From contig NZ_LLZI01000202.1 in NCBI RefSeq assembly GCF_001509485.1, forward strand, positions 1 to 64,000: DNA of 64,000 nucleotides, written 5' to 3'. The notes under the pieces are model-generated. The model saw only the letters and a list, made by a program, of their open reading frames with translations, was not told the origin of the DNA and searched no databases. Of the stretch, positions 16,215 to 28,664 are shown one piece after another. The DNA comes from Streptomyces sp. NRRL F-4489 (lineage in GTDB: Bacteria > Actinomycetota > Actinomycetes > Streptomycetales > Streptomycetaceae). The position numbers and the translations under genes are program-made. The stretch's first letter is position 1, and each line of letters begins with the position of its first letter.

Positions 16215-17762
16215 TCAGCCCATGAACTTCTTGAACTCGTCGGGGAGTTCGAAGTTCTGCGGGTCCTGGCCGCCCTGCGGGAGGCCGAAGGCGCTGCCGG
16301 CCGCGGCCTCGCGGCGCGCCGCGGCGGCCTCCTCCTCGGCCTTGCGCTTCATGGGGTTGCCGCTCTTGCGCTTGCCCTTGGCCTGCTTGATCTGCTTCTT
16401 CTTCCGGCCGGGGCCGCCGCCCATCCCGGGGATGCCGGGCATCCCGGGCAGGCCGCCGCCCTGGGCCATCCGCGACATCATCTTGCGGGCGTCGAAGAAC
16501 CGCTCGACCAGATTCTTGACCATGCTGACGTCGACACCGGAACCGCGGGCGATACGGGCCCGGCGGGAGCCGTTGATGATCGTGGGGTCCTGGCGCTCGG
16601 CCGGGGTCATCGACTTGATGATGGCGGCGGTGCGGTCGACCTCGCGCTCGTCGAGGTTGTTGATCTGGTCCTTCATCTGCGCCATACCGGGCAGCATGCC
16701 GAGGAGCTTGGAGATCGAGCCCATCTTCCGGACCTGCTCCATCTGAGCCAGGAAGTCGTCGAGGGTGAACTCCTTCGGCCCCTTCGCCAGCTTGGCGGCC
16801 ATCTTCTCGGCCTCTTGCTGGCTGAAGGTCTGCTCGGCCTTCTCGATGAGCGAGAGCATGTCGCCCATGCCGAGGATGCGGGACGCCATGCGGTCCGGGT
16901 GGAACGCGTCGAAGTCGTCCAGCTTCTCGCCGTTGGAGGCGAACATGATCTGCTTGCCGGTGACGTGCGCGACGGAGAGCGCGGCGCCGCCGCGGGCGTC
17001 GCCGTCCAGCTTGGAGAGGACCACGCCGTCGAAGCCGACGCCGTCGCGGAACGCCTCGGCGGTGTTGACCGCGTCCTGGCCGATCATCGCGTCGACGACG
17101 AAGAGGACCTCGTCCGGGCCGACCGCGTCGCGGATGTCGGCGGCCTGCTGCATCATCTCGGCGTCGATGCCGAGGCGGCCGGCGGTGTCGACGATCACGA
17201 CGTCGTACTGCTTGGTGCGGGCGTACTCGACGGAGTCCTTGGCGACCTGGACGGGGTCGCCGACGCCGTTGCCGGGCTCGGGGCCGTAGAAGGCGACGCC
17301 GGCGCGCTCAGAGACGACCTGGAGCTGGTTGACGGCGTTCGGGCGCTGGAGGTCGCAGGCGACCAGCAGCGGGGCGTGGCCCTGGCTCTTGAGCCAGCGG
17401 CCGAGCTTGCCGGCGAGGGTGGTCTTGCCGGCGCCCTGGAGGCCGGCGAGCATGATCACCGTCGGCGGCTGCTTGGCGAAGCGGAGGCGGCGGGTCTCAC
17501 CGCCGAGGATGCCGATCAGCTCGTCGTTGACGATCTTGATGACCTGCTGGGCGGGGTTCAGCGCCTGGCTGACCTCCGAGCCCAGGGCGCGCTCCTTGAC
17601 CTGCTTGATGAAGGCCCGGACGACCGGCAGCGCGACATCGGCTTCCAGCAGGGCGATGCGGATCTCGCGCGCGGTGGCGTCGATGTCCGCCTCGCTCAGG
17701 CGGCCCTTGCCCCGGAGGTTTTTGAAAGTACTCGCCAAGCGGTCGGAAAGCGTATCGAACAC
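16215..17762 (-). CDS. ffh: signal recognition particle protein Ffh
   Basis: A 515-residue SRP54-type GTPase that recognises nascent signal sequences and delivers ribosomes to FtsY. The NG domain shows G1 (GLQGAGKTTLAGKLG), ACDLQRPNAVNQL, G3 (DTAGRLG) and G4 (SKLDGDARGG). The M domain from about residue 300 has the Met-rich GGGLPGMPGIPGMGGG and a Lys-rich segment. The ATG at 17762 gives MFDTLSDRLASTFKNLRGKG, the standard N-terminus. It works with ftsY (25036-26265) in the same window. Confidence 0.98.
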   Translation of the reverse strand: MFDTLSDRLASTFKNLRGKGRLSEADIDATAREIRIALLEADVALPVVRAFIKQVKERALGSEVSQALNPAQQVIKIVNDELIGILGGETRRLRFAKQPPTVIMLAGLQGAGKTTLAGKLGRWLKSQGHAPLLVACDLQRPNAVNQLQVVSERAGVAFYGPEPGNGVGDPVQVAKDSVEYARTKQYDVVIVDTAGRLGIDAEMMQQAADIRDAVGPDEVLFVVDAMIGQDAVNTAEAFRDGVGFDGVVLSKLDGDARGGAALSVAHVTGKQIMFASNGEKLDDFDAFHPDRMASRILGMGDMLSLIEKAEQTFSQQEAEKMAAKLAKGPKEFTLDDFLAQMEQVRKMGSISKLLGMLPGMAQMKDQINNLDEREVDRTAAIIKSMTPAERQDPTIINGSRRARIARGSGVDVSMVKNLVERFFDARKMMSRMAQGGGLPGMPGIPGMGGGPGRKKKQIKQAKGKRKSGNPMKRKAEEEAAAARREAAAGSAFGLPQGGQDPQNFELPDEFKKFMG

Positions 17763-17849
17763 GGCGGTCGTCGATCCTCGGGGTCGGGGGCTTACGGTCC
17801 AGTCGGCTTCTAGGGTATCCGGCCACGCAAGCGGACCCGCCGTGGGCCG

Positions 17850-22190
<4,341 letters not shown>

Positions 22191-22237
22191 ACCCGGGTGA
22201 ACTGCGCGCCCCGGGGCGAGCGCCGCCCCCGGGGGGC

Positions 22238-23728
22238 TCAGCCCGCCGCCACGGTCTCCGGGAGCTGGCGGGACAGCTCGTCCCCGAGCTCGATCACCTC
22301 ACTGACCGTCCCGTACTCCCGGACCGCGGTGTCCACCGTCTTCCGCAGGCGGTTGTGGACCCGTTCGGAGCGGACCTGGCGGGCGAACGGGATCGCCTGC
22401 CGGGCCATCACCGCGCACGCCTCGGGCTGCTTCTGCAGGAGGTGGACGGTGGCCATCCCGATGAGGTTGAGGGCGTAGGAGCGCTGGTGCTCGGGGTCCT
22501 CGCGGAACAGCTCGACGGCGCGCCGCATGGCCGGCTCGGCGAGCGAGGTGTACGTGGGGCTGCGGCCGGCCACGTAGGCGAGGTCGCGGTAGGAGTGGGC
22601 GTTCTCGGCGTTCAGCTCGGCCTCGGAGAAGAAGCGGATCCAGTCCGGCTCCGGCTCGCCGGGGGTGATGTCGGAGAAGGTGTCCTCGGCCATCCGCACC
22701 GCCCGCTTGACCTTGCTGGGCTGCCCCATGCCGGCGTACGCGCGGGCCTCCATCGCGTACAGCATCGCCTGAGTGCGGGGGGTGGCGGTCTCCCGGCTGC
22801 CGTACTGGGCGAGGTGGATCAGCTCCAGCGCGTCGTCGGGCCGGCCGAGGTGGATCATCTGCCGGCTCATGCTGGAGAGGATGTACGAGCCGAGCGGGCG
22901 GTCGCCGGCCTCCTTGGCGGCGTGCAGGGCGAGCACGAAGTACTTCTGGGCGGTGGGCTGGAGGCCGATGTCGTAGCTCATCCAGCCCGCCAGCTCGGCG
23001 AGTTCGGCGGCGACCTTGAACAGCCGGGTGGCGACCTCCGGCGGCTGCGGCTCCTGGAGGAGGTCGGTGACCTCGTGGAGCTGGCCGACCACCGCCTTGC
23101 GCCGCAGCCCGCCGCCGCACTGCGCGTCCCACATCCGGAACATCGCGGTGGTCGCCTCCAGCAGCTCCAGCTCGGGGCGGGAGAGGCGGGCCGGGCGGGT
23201 GCGGTCGGGCCGCGCCCCGGGGTCGGCGGGGGCGGCCGGCACCGGCACCAGCCAGCGCTGCATCGGCTCGATGAGGCTCGGTCCGGCGGCCAGGGCGAGC
23301 GAGGTGCCGAGGAAGCCGCGGCGCGCCAGCATCAGGTCGCTGCGGGTGAACTCGCTGATCAGGCCGACCGTCTGGGGTCCGGCCCAGGGGAGGTCGACGC
23401 CGGAGACGGACGGGGAGCGGTGGGCCGTGCGCAGGCCCAGCTCCTCGACGCCGACCACGCAGCCGAAGCGCTCGGAGAACAGCTCGGAGAGGATCCGGGG
23501 GATCGGCTCCCGGGGCTGCTCGCCGTCCAGCCAGCGGCGCACCCGGGAGGTGTCGGTGCTGATGTGGTGGGCGCCCATCTGGCGGGCGCGGCGGTTGACC
23601 TGCCGCGCCAGCTCGCCCTTGGACCAGCCGCTGCGCAGGAACCACGAGCCCAGCTGCGCGTTGGGCCGCTTGGCGGCCTCGCTGCCGCCCGTGCCGCCCG
23701 CGCCGGCGGTGCCGCCAGTGCCGCCCAC
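22238..23728 (-). CDS. nsdA: NsdA-type TPR-like negative regulator of sporulation and antibiotic production
   Basis: A 496-residue protein matching what I know of Streptomyces NsdA, encoded next to amtB-glnB-glnD. The N-terminus has a helix-turn-helix-like segment (NAQLGSWFLRSGWSKGELAR, then DTSRVRRWLDGEQP). The rest is helical with tetratricopeptide-like repeats (AMLYAMEARAYAGMGQPSKV; LALHAAKEAGDRPLGSYIL). In S. coelicolor, disruption of nsdA raises antibiotic production and sporulation. I use the GTG at 23728; no earlier in-frame start was found. Divergent from the Prim-Pol gene across 478 bp. Confidence 0.85.
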   Translation of the reverse strand: MGGTGGTAGAGGTGGSEAAKRPNAQLGSWFLRSGWSKGELARQVNRRARQMGAHHISTDTSRVRRWLDGEQPREPIPRILSELFSERFGCVVGVEELGLRTAHRSPSVSGVDLPWAGPQTVGLISEFTRSDLMLARRGFLGTSLALAAGPSLIEPMQRWLVPVPAAPADPGARPDRTRPARLSRPELELLEATTAMFRMWDAQCGGGLRRKAVVGQLHEVTDLLQEPQPPEVATRLFKVAAELAELAGWMSYDIGLQPTAQKYFVLALHAAKEAGDRPLGSYILSSMSRQMIHLGRPDDALELIHLAQYGSRETATPRTQAMLYAMEARAYAGMGQPSKVKRAVRMAEDTFSDITPGEPEPDWIRFFSEAELNAENAHSYRDLAYVAGRSPTYTSLAEPAMRRAVELFREDPEHQRSYALNLIGMATVHLLQKQPEACAVMARQAIPFARQVRSERVHNRLRKTVDTAVREYGTVSEVIELGDELSRQLPETVAAG

Positions 23729-24206
23729 AGGAATGCCCCCATTCCGATCGCGCTTGTCCGCGAAACACCCACAGGATGCCGCCTGTTGCGGCGCCCGTGC
23801 CGCCGTACCTCTACCCGACCGCGGAATCCGGCCACACCTCCGCCGGTGCGATCGGGCGCCTTGCCACCGGCATACCCGGGCGCGAGGTGCCCCTCCGCGG
23901 TGGGTGCACCGAAAGTAATCCTACGATCACTCCCGGCGCGACGCCGATCGCGGAAACGCCACCATTCGCCACCCCTCCGCGTGAACTACCCGGGCTTCTC
24001 CCGCGATTGACTTGACACAGGTCATCCGGGGCCGGGCGGAGCGAAGCACGCCAGGGCGCGCGCCCGCCGCCGCACCACCCGGTGCACGACCGCACACCAA
24101 CGGCATCGCGGACCGCCGACGGAGCGTGAACACCAGCGTGAAGAACCGTCTCCTCGTCAATGCGCCGACTCGTAACCACTCACACGCACCACCCGTTGGA
24201 GGGGGC
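23729..24206. other. divergent nsdA / Prim-Pol intergenic region
   Basis: A 478-bp promoter region. A TAGGAT hexamer on the minus strand (23923-23918) is a good -10 candidate for nsdA, although no clear -35 is present. The 12-mer TGACACAGGTCA lies at 24013-24024 and recurs inverted at 26834-26845. GGAGGGGG just before 24207 is the ribosome-binding site for the plus-strand gene. Confidence 0.45.
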
Positions 24207-24905
24207 ATGGGTTTCACGATCGGCGGCATCCGGGACCGGCGTACGGGTCCTGGCCGCCGCCTCCGCTCGGCCGAGGGCACCGCGGTCGCGGAGTACACCG
24301 GACTGTGGGGCTGGGACGTGGTCCCCGGGGCCCGCGCGGTGCGGACCGGCGGCCGCACGGAGTGCTCGTGCGGCGCGGCGGACTGCCCCGCGCCGGGCGC
24401 GCATCCGCTGTCCTTCGGCCGCGAGCTGGCGGCCGGCGCGACGCTGGAGGAGGCGCTGGCCGCCTGGGCGGAGACGCCGGGCGCGGCGGTGCTGCTCCCG
24501 GTGGGCCGCTCCTTCGACGTCCTGGACGTCCCGGAGGAGGCCGGGCGGGGCGCGCTGGCGCGGCTGGAGCGGATGGGGGTGCCGCTGGGGCCGGTGGCGG
24601 TCACGCCCACCGGGCGCGCGCTCTTCCTCGTCGCCCCCGGGGCGGCCGCCGCGCTCCCCGACCTCCTCTACCGCATGGGCTGGGACGACGCGGAGCTGGA
24701 CCTGCGGCCGCTGGGCCCGGGCGCGTACGTCACCGCGCCGCCGTCCGACCTCGGCGGGCGCGGCCCGGTGCGCTGGCTCCGCCCGCCGTCCCTGGAGACC
24801 GCCGGCCGGCCGCCGCAGGCCCGGCTGCTGCTGGGCACGCTGGCGTACGCGTGCAACCGCGCGGCGGGCGGGCGGGCCGCGCCGGACGGGCCGCGGGGTT
24901 TCTGA
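24207..24905 (+). CDS. Prim-Pol (bifunctional primase/polymerase N-terminal domain) protein, probably inactive
   Basis: A 232-residue protein starting at the ATG at 24207 after GGAGGGGG. The layout resembles the Prim-Pol N-terminal domain: [16 protein letters not shown], then the cysteine-rich [17 protein letters not shown], then the region where active enzymes have an acidic metal site and a GG-x-H motif. Here these read [13 protein letters not shown] and [13 protein letters not shown], so the usual second acidic residue and the histidine look lost. No helicase or other domain follows. It is probably a degenerate, possibly regulatory protein. Convergent with ftsY, with a 23-bp hairpin between. 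Confidence 0.7.
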   Translation: MGFTIGGIRDRRTGPGRRLRSAEGTAVAEYTGLWGWDVVPGARAVRTGGRTECSCGAADCPAPGAHPLSFGRELAAGATLEEALAAWAETPGAAVLLPVGRSFDVLDVPEEAGRGALARLERMGVPLGPVAVTPTGRALFLVAPGAAAALPDLLYRMGWDDAELDLRPLGPGAYVTAPPSDLGGRGPVRWLRPPSLETAGRPPQARLLLGTLAYACNRAAGGRAAPDGPRGF

Positions 24906-24965
24906 ACGGGGCGCGGGCCCCGGGTGGTGATCGCGGCCCGTGTTGGCCGGATCCCTGTGCCCCGG

Positions 24966-25018
24966 ACGGCGGCGGCCCCCGCCACCCGTCGTACGCGGGT
25001 GGCGGGGGCCGCCGCCGT
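24966..25018. terminator. bidirectional terminator between Prim-Pol gene and ftsY
   Basis: Perfect 23-bp arms (24966-24988 and 24996-25018) with a 7-base loop TCGTACG between convergent genes. It is the longest perfect hairpin I found in the window. Confidence 0.88.
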
Positions 25019-25035
25019 CAGACCGTGGCGCCGGG

Positions 25036-26265
25036 TCAGCTGATCAGCGCGTCCACGAACGCCTCGGGCTCGAACGGCGCCAGGTCGTCCGGGCCCTCGC
25101 CCAGGCCGACCAGCTTGACCGGGACGCCCAGTTCGCGCTGGACGGCGATGATGATGCCGCCCTTGGCGGTGCCGTCGAGCTTGGTGAGCACCACGCCGGT
25201 GATGTCCACGACCTCGGCGAAGACCCGCGCCTGGACCAGGCCGTTCTGGCCGGTGGTGGCGTCCAGGACGAGCAGCACCTCGCCCACCGGGCCGTGCTTC
25301 TCCACGACCCGCTTGACCTTGCCCAGCTCGTCCATCAGGCCGGTCTTGGTGTGCAGCCGGCCCGCGGTGTCGATCAGCACGACATCGGCGGACTCGGCGA
25401 TGCCCTCCTTCACCGCGTCGTAGGCGACCGACGCCGGGTCGCCGGCCTCCGGGCCGCGGACCGTACGGGCGCCGACCCGCTCGCCCCAGGTCTGGAGCTG
25501 GTCGGCGGCGGCGGCGCGGAAGGTGTCGGCGGCGCCGAGGACGACGGACTTGCCGTCGGCGACCAGGACGCGGGCGAGCTTGCCGGTGGTGGTGGTCTTG
25601 CCGGTGCCGTTGACGCCGACGACCATCACCACGCCGGGGATCTCGCCGCCGCCGTTGCCGATGCCGTTGGCGGTGTGCACGGTGCGGTCGGCGTCGGTGC
25701 CGATGAGGGCGAGCAGCTCCTCGCGGAGCAGCGTGCGCAGGTCCTCGGGGGTGCGGGTGCCGAGCACCCTGACCCGCTCGCGCAGCCGCTCGACCAGCTC
25801 CTGGGTGGGGGCGACGCCGACGTCGGCGGTCAGCAGGGTGTCCTCGATCTCCTCCCAGGTCTCCTCGTCGAGGTGCTCGCGGGAGAGCAGGGTCAGCAGA
25901 CCCTTGCCGAGGGTGTTCTGGGAGCGGGCGAGCCGGGCGCGCAGCCGCACCAGGCGGCCGGCGGTCGGCTCGGGGACCTCGACGGCGGGCGCGGCGGGCG
26001 CCTCCGGCTCGGCGGCCGGTGCCTCGGGCTCGGCCACGGGGGCCTCGGCCGCGGGCAGCTCGACCTCTTCGATCGTGCGGCGTTCTTCGTCGCGCGGGGT
26101 CTCGGCCTCCTCGCCGACCTGCGGTTCGGCGGGGGGCGCGGTGACGGAGGGGGTGGGCGGCGGGGGCGGCGGCAGCTGCTTCTTCCTGCGGCCGGTGACG
26201 ACGAGCCCGCTGATCGCGCCGAGCACGACCACGGCGATGACTACGGCAAGGATGACGGTTTCCAT
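25036..26265 (-). CDS. ftsY: signal recognition particle receptor FtsY
   Basis: A 409-residue SRP receptor. An N-terminal membrane helix ([20 protein letters not shown]), uncommon outside actinobacteria, is followed by a Pro/Glu/Ala-rich linker (residues 30-110). The NG GTPase domain shows [33 protein letters not shown] and [10 protein letters not shown]. FtsY docks ribosome-Ffh complexes at the membrane. I chose the ATG at 26265 because GGAGGGG is well spaced before it and it begins with the hydrophobic helix; an upstream in-frame start at 26286 adds only seven residues. Confidence 0.97.
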   Translation of the reverse strand: METVILAVVIAVVVLGAISGLVVTGRRKKQLPPPPPPTPSVTAPPAEPQVGEEAETPRDEERRTIEEVELPAAEAPVAEPEAPAAEPEAPAAPAVEVPEPTAGRLVRLRARLARSQNTLGKGLLTLLSREHLDEETWEEIEDTLLTADVGVAPTQELVERLRERVRVLGTRTPEDLRTLLREELLALIGTDADRTVHTANGIGNGGGEIPGVVMVVGVNGTGKTTTTGKLARVLVADGKSVVLGAADTFRAAAADQLQTWGERVGARTVRGPEAGDPASVAYDAVKEGIAESADVVLIDTAGRLHTKTGLMDELGKVKRVVEKHGPVGEVLLVLDATTGQNGLVQARVFAEVVDITGVVLTKLDGTAKGGIIIAVQRELGVPVKLVGLGEGPDDLAPFEPEAFVDALIS

Positions 26266-26364
26266 AACCCCTCCAGTATCAGCCACACCCCGCCGCCGGC
26301 CGCGGCACGCGCCCGGGGATCCGCCCCGGGTGCCGGAGGGCGTACGACCCCGGCCCGGCCCGGT

Positions 26365-26607
26365 CTACGACTCGCGGCGCTCCTGGGTACGCCAGCGCTC
26401 CAGAGTGGGGTCGCGGTCCGCGTCGTACGTCCCGGTGCCCTGGCAGTGGCGGCACTCGCCGGCCCGCTGGACGGTCTCGCAGGGCCCTCGGAACGGATCG
26501 GCGCCGGGTCCGTAGGCGAGGGCCTGGGACACATATCCGGTGCCCTGGCACCACTGGCACGTCTTGTCCGGCACATCGGCCTCCCACGGGTCCGCGCTGT
26601 CGTTCAT
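26365..26607 (-). CDS. small CxxCxGxG zinc-finger-like protein
   Basis: An 80-residue protein with two CxxCxGxG motifs (TCQWCQGTGYVS near residue 15 and ECRHCQGTGTYD near residue 54), the type of cysteine pair found in the DnaJ zinc finger. The rest is hydrophilic and there is no J domain. The ATG at 26607 has AAGGTG five bases upstream; an upstream in-frame start at 26682 would add 25 poorly structured residues. Function unknown; it may bind one Zn2+. Confidence 0.75.
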   Translation of the reverse strand: MNDSADPWEADVPDKTCQWCQGTGYVSQALAYGPGADPFRGPCETVQRAGECRHCQGTGTYDADRDPTLERWRTQERRES

Positions 26608-27019
26608 CCGGTCACCTTGCACCAAGGACGCTCCGCCATGCCCAGGGGGGCGTTTTCCCGCCGCCGGCGGTCTCACGCGCACCGCGCTCAGACGAGAGAT
26701 GCGTCTCTCCGAAGGGCTCCAGGGAACCGCCGGAAACCCGGAAGAGGGGCCTCCGATTCCTCTTTCGGCCGTCCACTGCGCCCATGTATGTCCTGATCAC
26801 GGGGGTGTGACTGGATTCATCGACAAGATGGCCTGACCTGTGTCATCGTCAGGGGGTCCAAGGGGGCGGACCGGTAGAAGTTGGACCTAAGTACGATGGT
26901 GGTCGGCCGCGCAACGCGCGTAGAGTCCTGGCAATCGCAATCTGGCCGGGCATCACTGCCGCTGCCTGCACCTCCCTCCCGGAGGTGCCCCAGACCCCCG
27001 CACGGAGACAGCTGCACCC
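26608..27019. other. intergenic region upstream of NCS1 permease
   Basis: A 412-bp divergent region. It contains a short hairpin GAGAGA-TGCG-TCTCTC (26694-26709), the 12-mer TGACCTGTGTCA (26834-26845), a possible -10 TAGAGT (26921-26926) without a good -35, and a hairpin with 8-bp arms GCACCTCC / GGAGGTGC (26968-26988) about 30 bp before the permease start. I recognise no riboswitch class. Confidence 0.4.
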
Positions 27020-28507
27020 ATGGGCACCAGCACTACGTCCTCATCCATATCCGCCCCCGCGGCCGAAGGCGCCGTCGAGACCCGGGGCATCGAGCCGGTC
27101 CCGGATCACGAGCGCCGGGGACGGGTCCGCGAGCTCTTCCCCACCTGGGTGGCGGCGAACATCAGCGTGCTGCTGCTCACCATGGGCGCGTCCCTGGTGA
27201 TCAACAACGCGCTGAACTTCTGGCAGGTGCTGGTCGTCGCCGCGATCGCCTCGACGATCTCGTTCGGCATCGTCGGCCTGCTGTCGGTCTCCGGTAAGTG
27301 GGGCGGCGCGCCGGGCGCGATGCTCTCCCGGGCCGCCTTCGGCGTGCGCGGCAACTACTTCCCGGGCGCGATCCTGTGGGTCGCCCGCTTCGGCTGGGAG
27401 ACCATCAACGCGGTCAGCGGCGCGTACGCGATCCTGACCGTGCTCCGCCTCGTCTTCGGCATCAAGACCAACAACGTGCTGGTCGTGGTGACGCTGCTGG
27501 GCTTCGTCGCCTGCACCTTCCTGGTCAGCGGCCTGGGCCGCAAGGCGCTCAACGTCTGCAACAAGTACTCCACGTACCTCTTCAGCCTCATCAGCGTCGT
27601 GGTGCTGGTCTACCTGATCGTCGAGATGCCGTGGGGCGCCATCTTCGCCAAGGCGCCGGGCAGCGGCGCGATGATGATCGCGGGCATCGGCACCATCGCG
27701 GCCGGCGGCCTCAGCTGGGTGCCCACCGGCCCGGACTTCGCGCGCTACCTCCCGCACTCCGCGTCCGGCAAGAAGATCGTCGGCACCACCGTCTCCGGCG
27801 CCGCGCTGGTGCTCGTCCCGATGGTGGTCATGGGCGGTGTGATGGCCGTGTCCAACCCGGAGCTGGCCAACCAGAACACCGACCCGATGTCCTTCCTCGG
27901 CCAGGTGCTGCCGTCCGCCATCGCGATCCCGTACCTGATCACCGCGCTGATCGGCATGATGCTGATCAACAGCCTGTCGATGTACTCCGCCGGCTTCACC
28001 GCGCAGACCATGGGCGTCAAGCTGCCGCGCGCCCTGGCGGTCAGCATCAACGCCGCCATCAGCCTCATCGGCGGCCTGTTCATGATGCTGGTGGCCAAGG
28101 ACTTCGTGGGCCAGTTCATCGCCTTCCTGACCCTGCTCGCGGTCTCGTTCTCCGCCTGGATCGGCGTCTACGGGGTGGACATGTTCCGCCGCCGCAAGAT
28201 GGCCGTGCGCTACCACGCGGAGAGCCTGATGACCATCGGCCGCACCAGCCGGTACTGGTACCGCGGCGGCTTCTGCTGGCAGGCGCTGACCGCCTGGGGC
28301 GTGGCGCTGCTGGCCGGGCTGTCCTTCACCAAGGTGCAGTGGTTCTCCGGCCCGCTGGCCGGCACCTGGATCGGCGAGAACGGCCTGGGCTGGGCGGCCA
28401 CCGTCCTGATCGCCGCGGTGGTCTTCGCGGTCCTGCCGGCCGCCCCGGAGAACGCGGCCCCGGCGCCGGCGGCCGAGGCCGAGCCGAAGGCCGTCGAGAC
28501 CGTCTGA
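27020..28507 (+). CDS. NCS1-family purine/cytosine permease
   Basis: A 495-residue membrane protein with about 12 hydrophobic segments and the layout of the nucleobase:cation symporter-1 family (cytosine, purine, allantoin or hydantoin transporters). Family-like sequences are MGASLVINNALNFWQVLVVA, GGAPGAMLSRAAFGVRGNYF and GGLSWVPTGPDFARYLP. The substrate cannot be assigned. The ATG at 27020 has GGAG 12 bases upstream, a rather long spacing. The C-terminus ends in an Ala/Glu/Pro-rich tail. No catabolic genes are adjacent, so it appears to stand alone. Confidence 0.9.
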   Translation: MGTSTTSSSISAPAAEGAVETRGIEPVPDHERRGRVRELFPTWVAANISVLLLTMGASLVINNALNFWQVLVVAAIASTISFGIVGLLSVSGKWGGAPGAMLSRAAFGVRGNYFPGAILWVARFGWETINAVSGAYAILTVLRLVFGIKTNNVLVVVTLLGFVACTFLVSGLGRKALNVCNKYSTYLFSLISVVVLVYLIVEMPWGAIFAKAPGSGAMMIAGIGTIAAGGLSWVPTGPDFARYLPHSASGKKIVGTTVSGAALVLVPMVVMGGVMAVSNPELANQNTDPMSFLGQVLPSAIAIPYLITALIGMMLINSLSMYSAGFTAQTMGVKLPRALAVSINAAISLIGGLFMMLVAKDFVGQFIAFLTLLAVSFSAWIGVYGVDMFRRRKMAVRYHAESLMTIGRTSRYWYRGGFCWQALTAWGVALLAGLSFTKVQWFSGPLAGTWIGENGLGWAATVLIAAVVFAVLPAAPENAAPAPAAEAEPKAVETV

Positions 28508-28540
28508 TCCCGACGGGTTGCCCTCCCCTCCACGGCATAA

Positions 28541-28555
28541 CTGACGTATCGTCAG
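28541..28555. promoter_or_regulatory. 15-bp palindrome CTGACGTATCGTCAG
   Basis: Perfect CTGACG-N3-CGTCAG palindrome in the gap after the permease gene. The same arms with a GAC centre occur at 42516-42530. Such a site could be a dimeric repressor operator for the downstream ankyrin gene. Its regulator is unknown. Confidence 0.45.
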
Positions 28556-28560
28556 CTACG

Positions 28561-28593
28561 GTCCCCTTCGCCACCTGCTCTGGCGGAGGGGAC
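28561..28593 (+). terminator. terminator downstream of NCS1 permease
   Basis: Arms 28561-28573 and 28581-28593 (13 bp with one G:T-type pair) around a 7-base loop, 54 bp after the permease stop. Confidence 0.7.
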
Positions 28594-28634
28594 CCGCCAT
28601 GTCCGCGGCCCCCGCGAGCGGCGGCGCGCGGCCG

Positions 28635-28664
28635 ATTGTCAGTGGTGGGTGCCACGATCGGTGC
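28635..28664 (+). promoter_or_regulatory. putative promoter directly before the ankyrin gene
   Basis: ATTGTCAGTGG (28635-28645) followed after 11 bases by CACGAT (28653-28658), ending seven bases before the ATG at 28665. From memory, similar TTGTCAGTG-n-TACGNT sequences recur directly before Streptomyces genes. No ribosome-binding site is visible, so a leaderless transcript is possible. Confidence 0.4.

Noticed and set aside
26612..26800. A 62-codon minus-strand frame upstream of the CxxCxGxG gene
   Set aside because: No ribosome-binding site, basic random composition, and it overlaps hairpin-bearing intergenic sequence.
26861..27019. Purine or PreQ1 riboswitch before the NCS1 permease
   Set aside because: Only a short GC hairpin is visible; no conserved aptamer core could be recognised.
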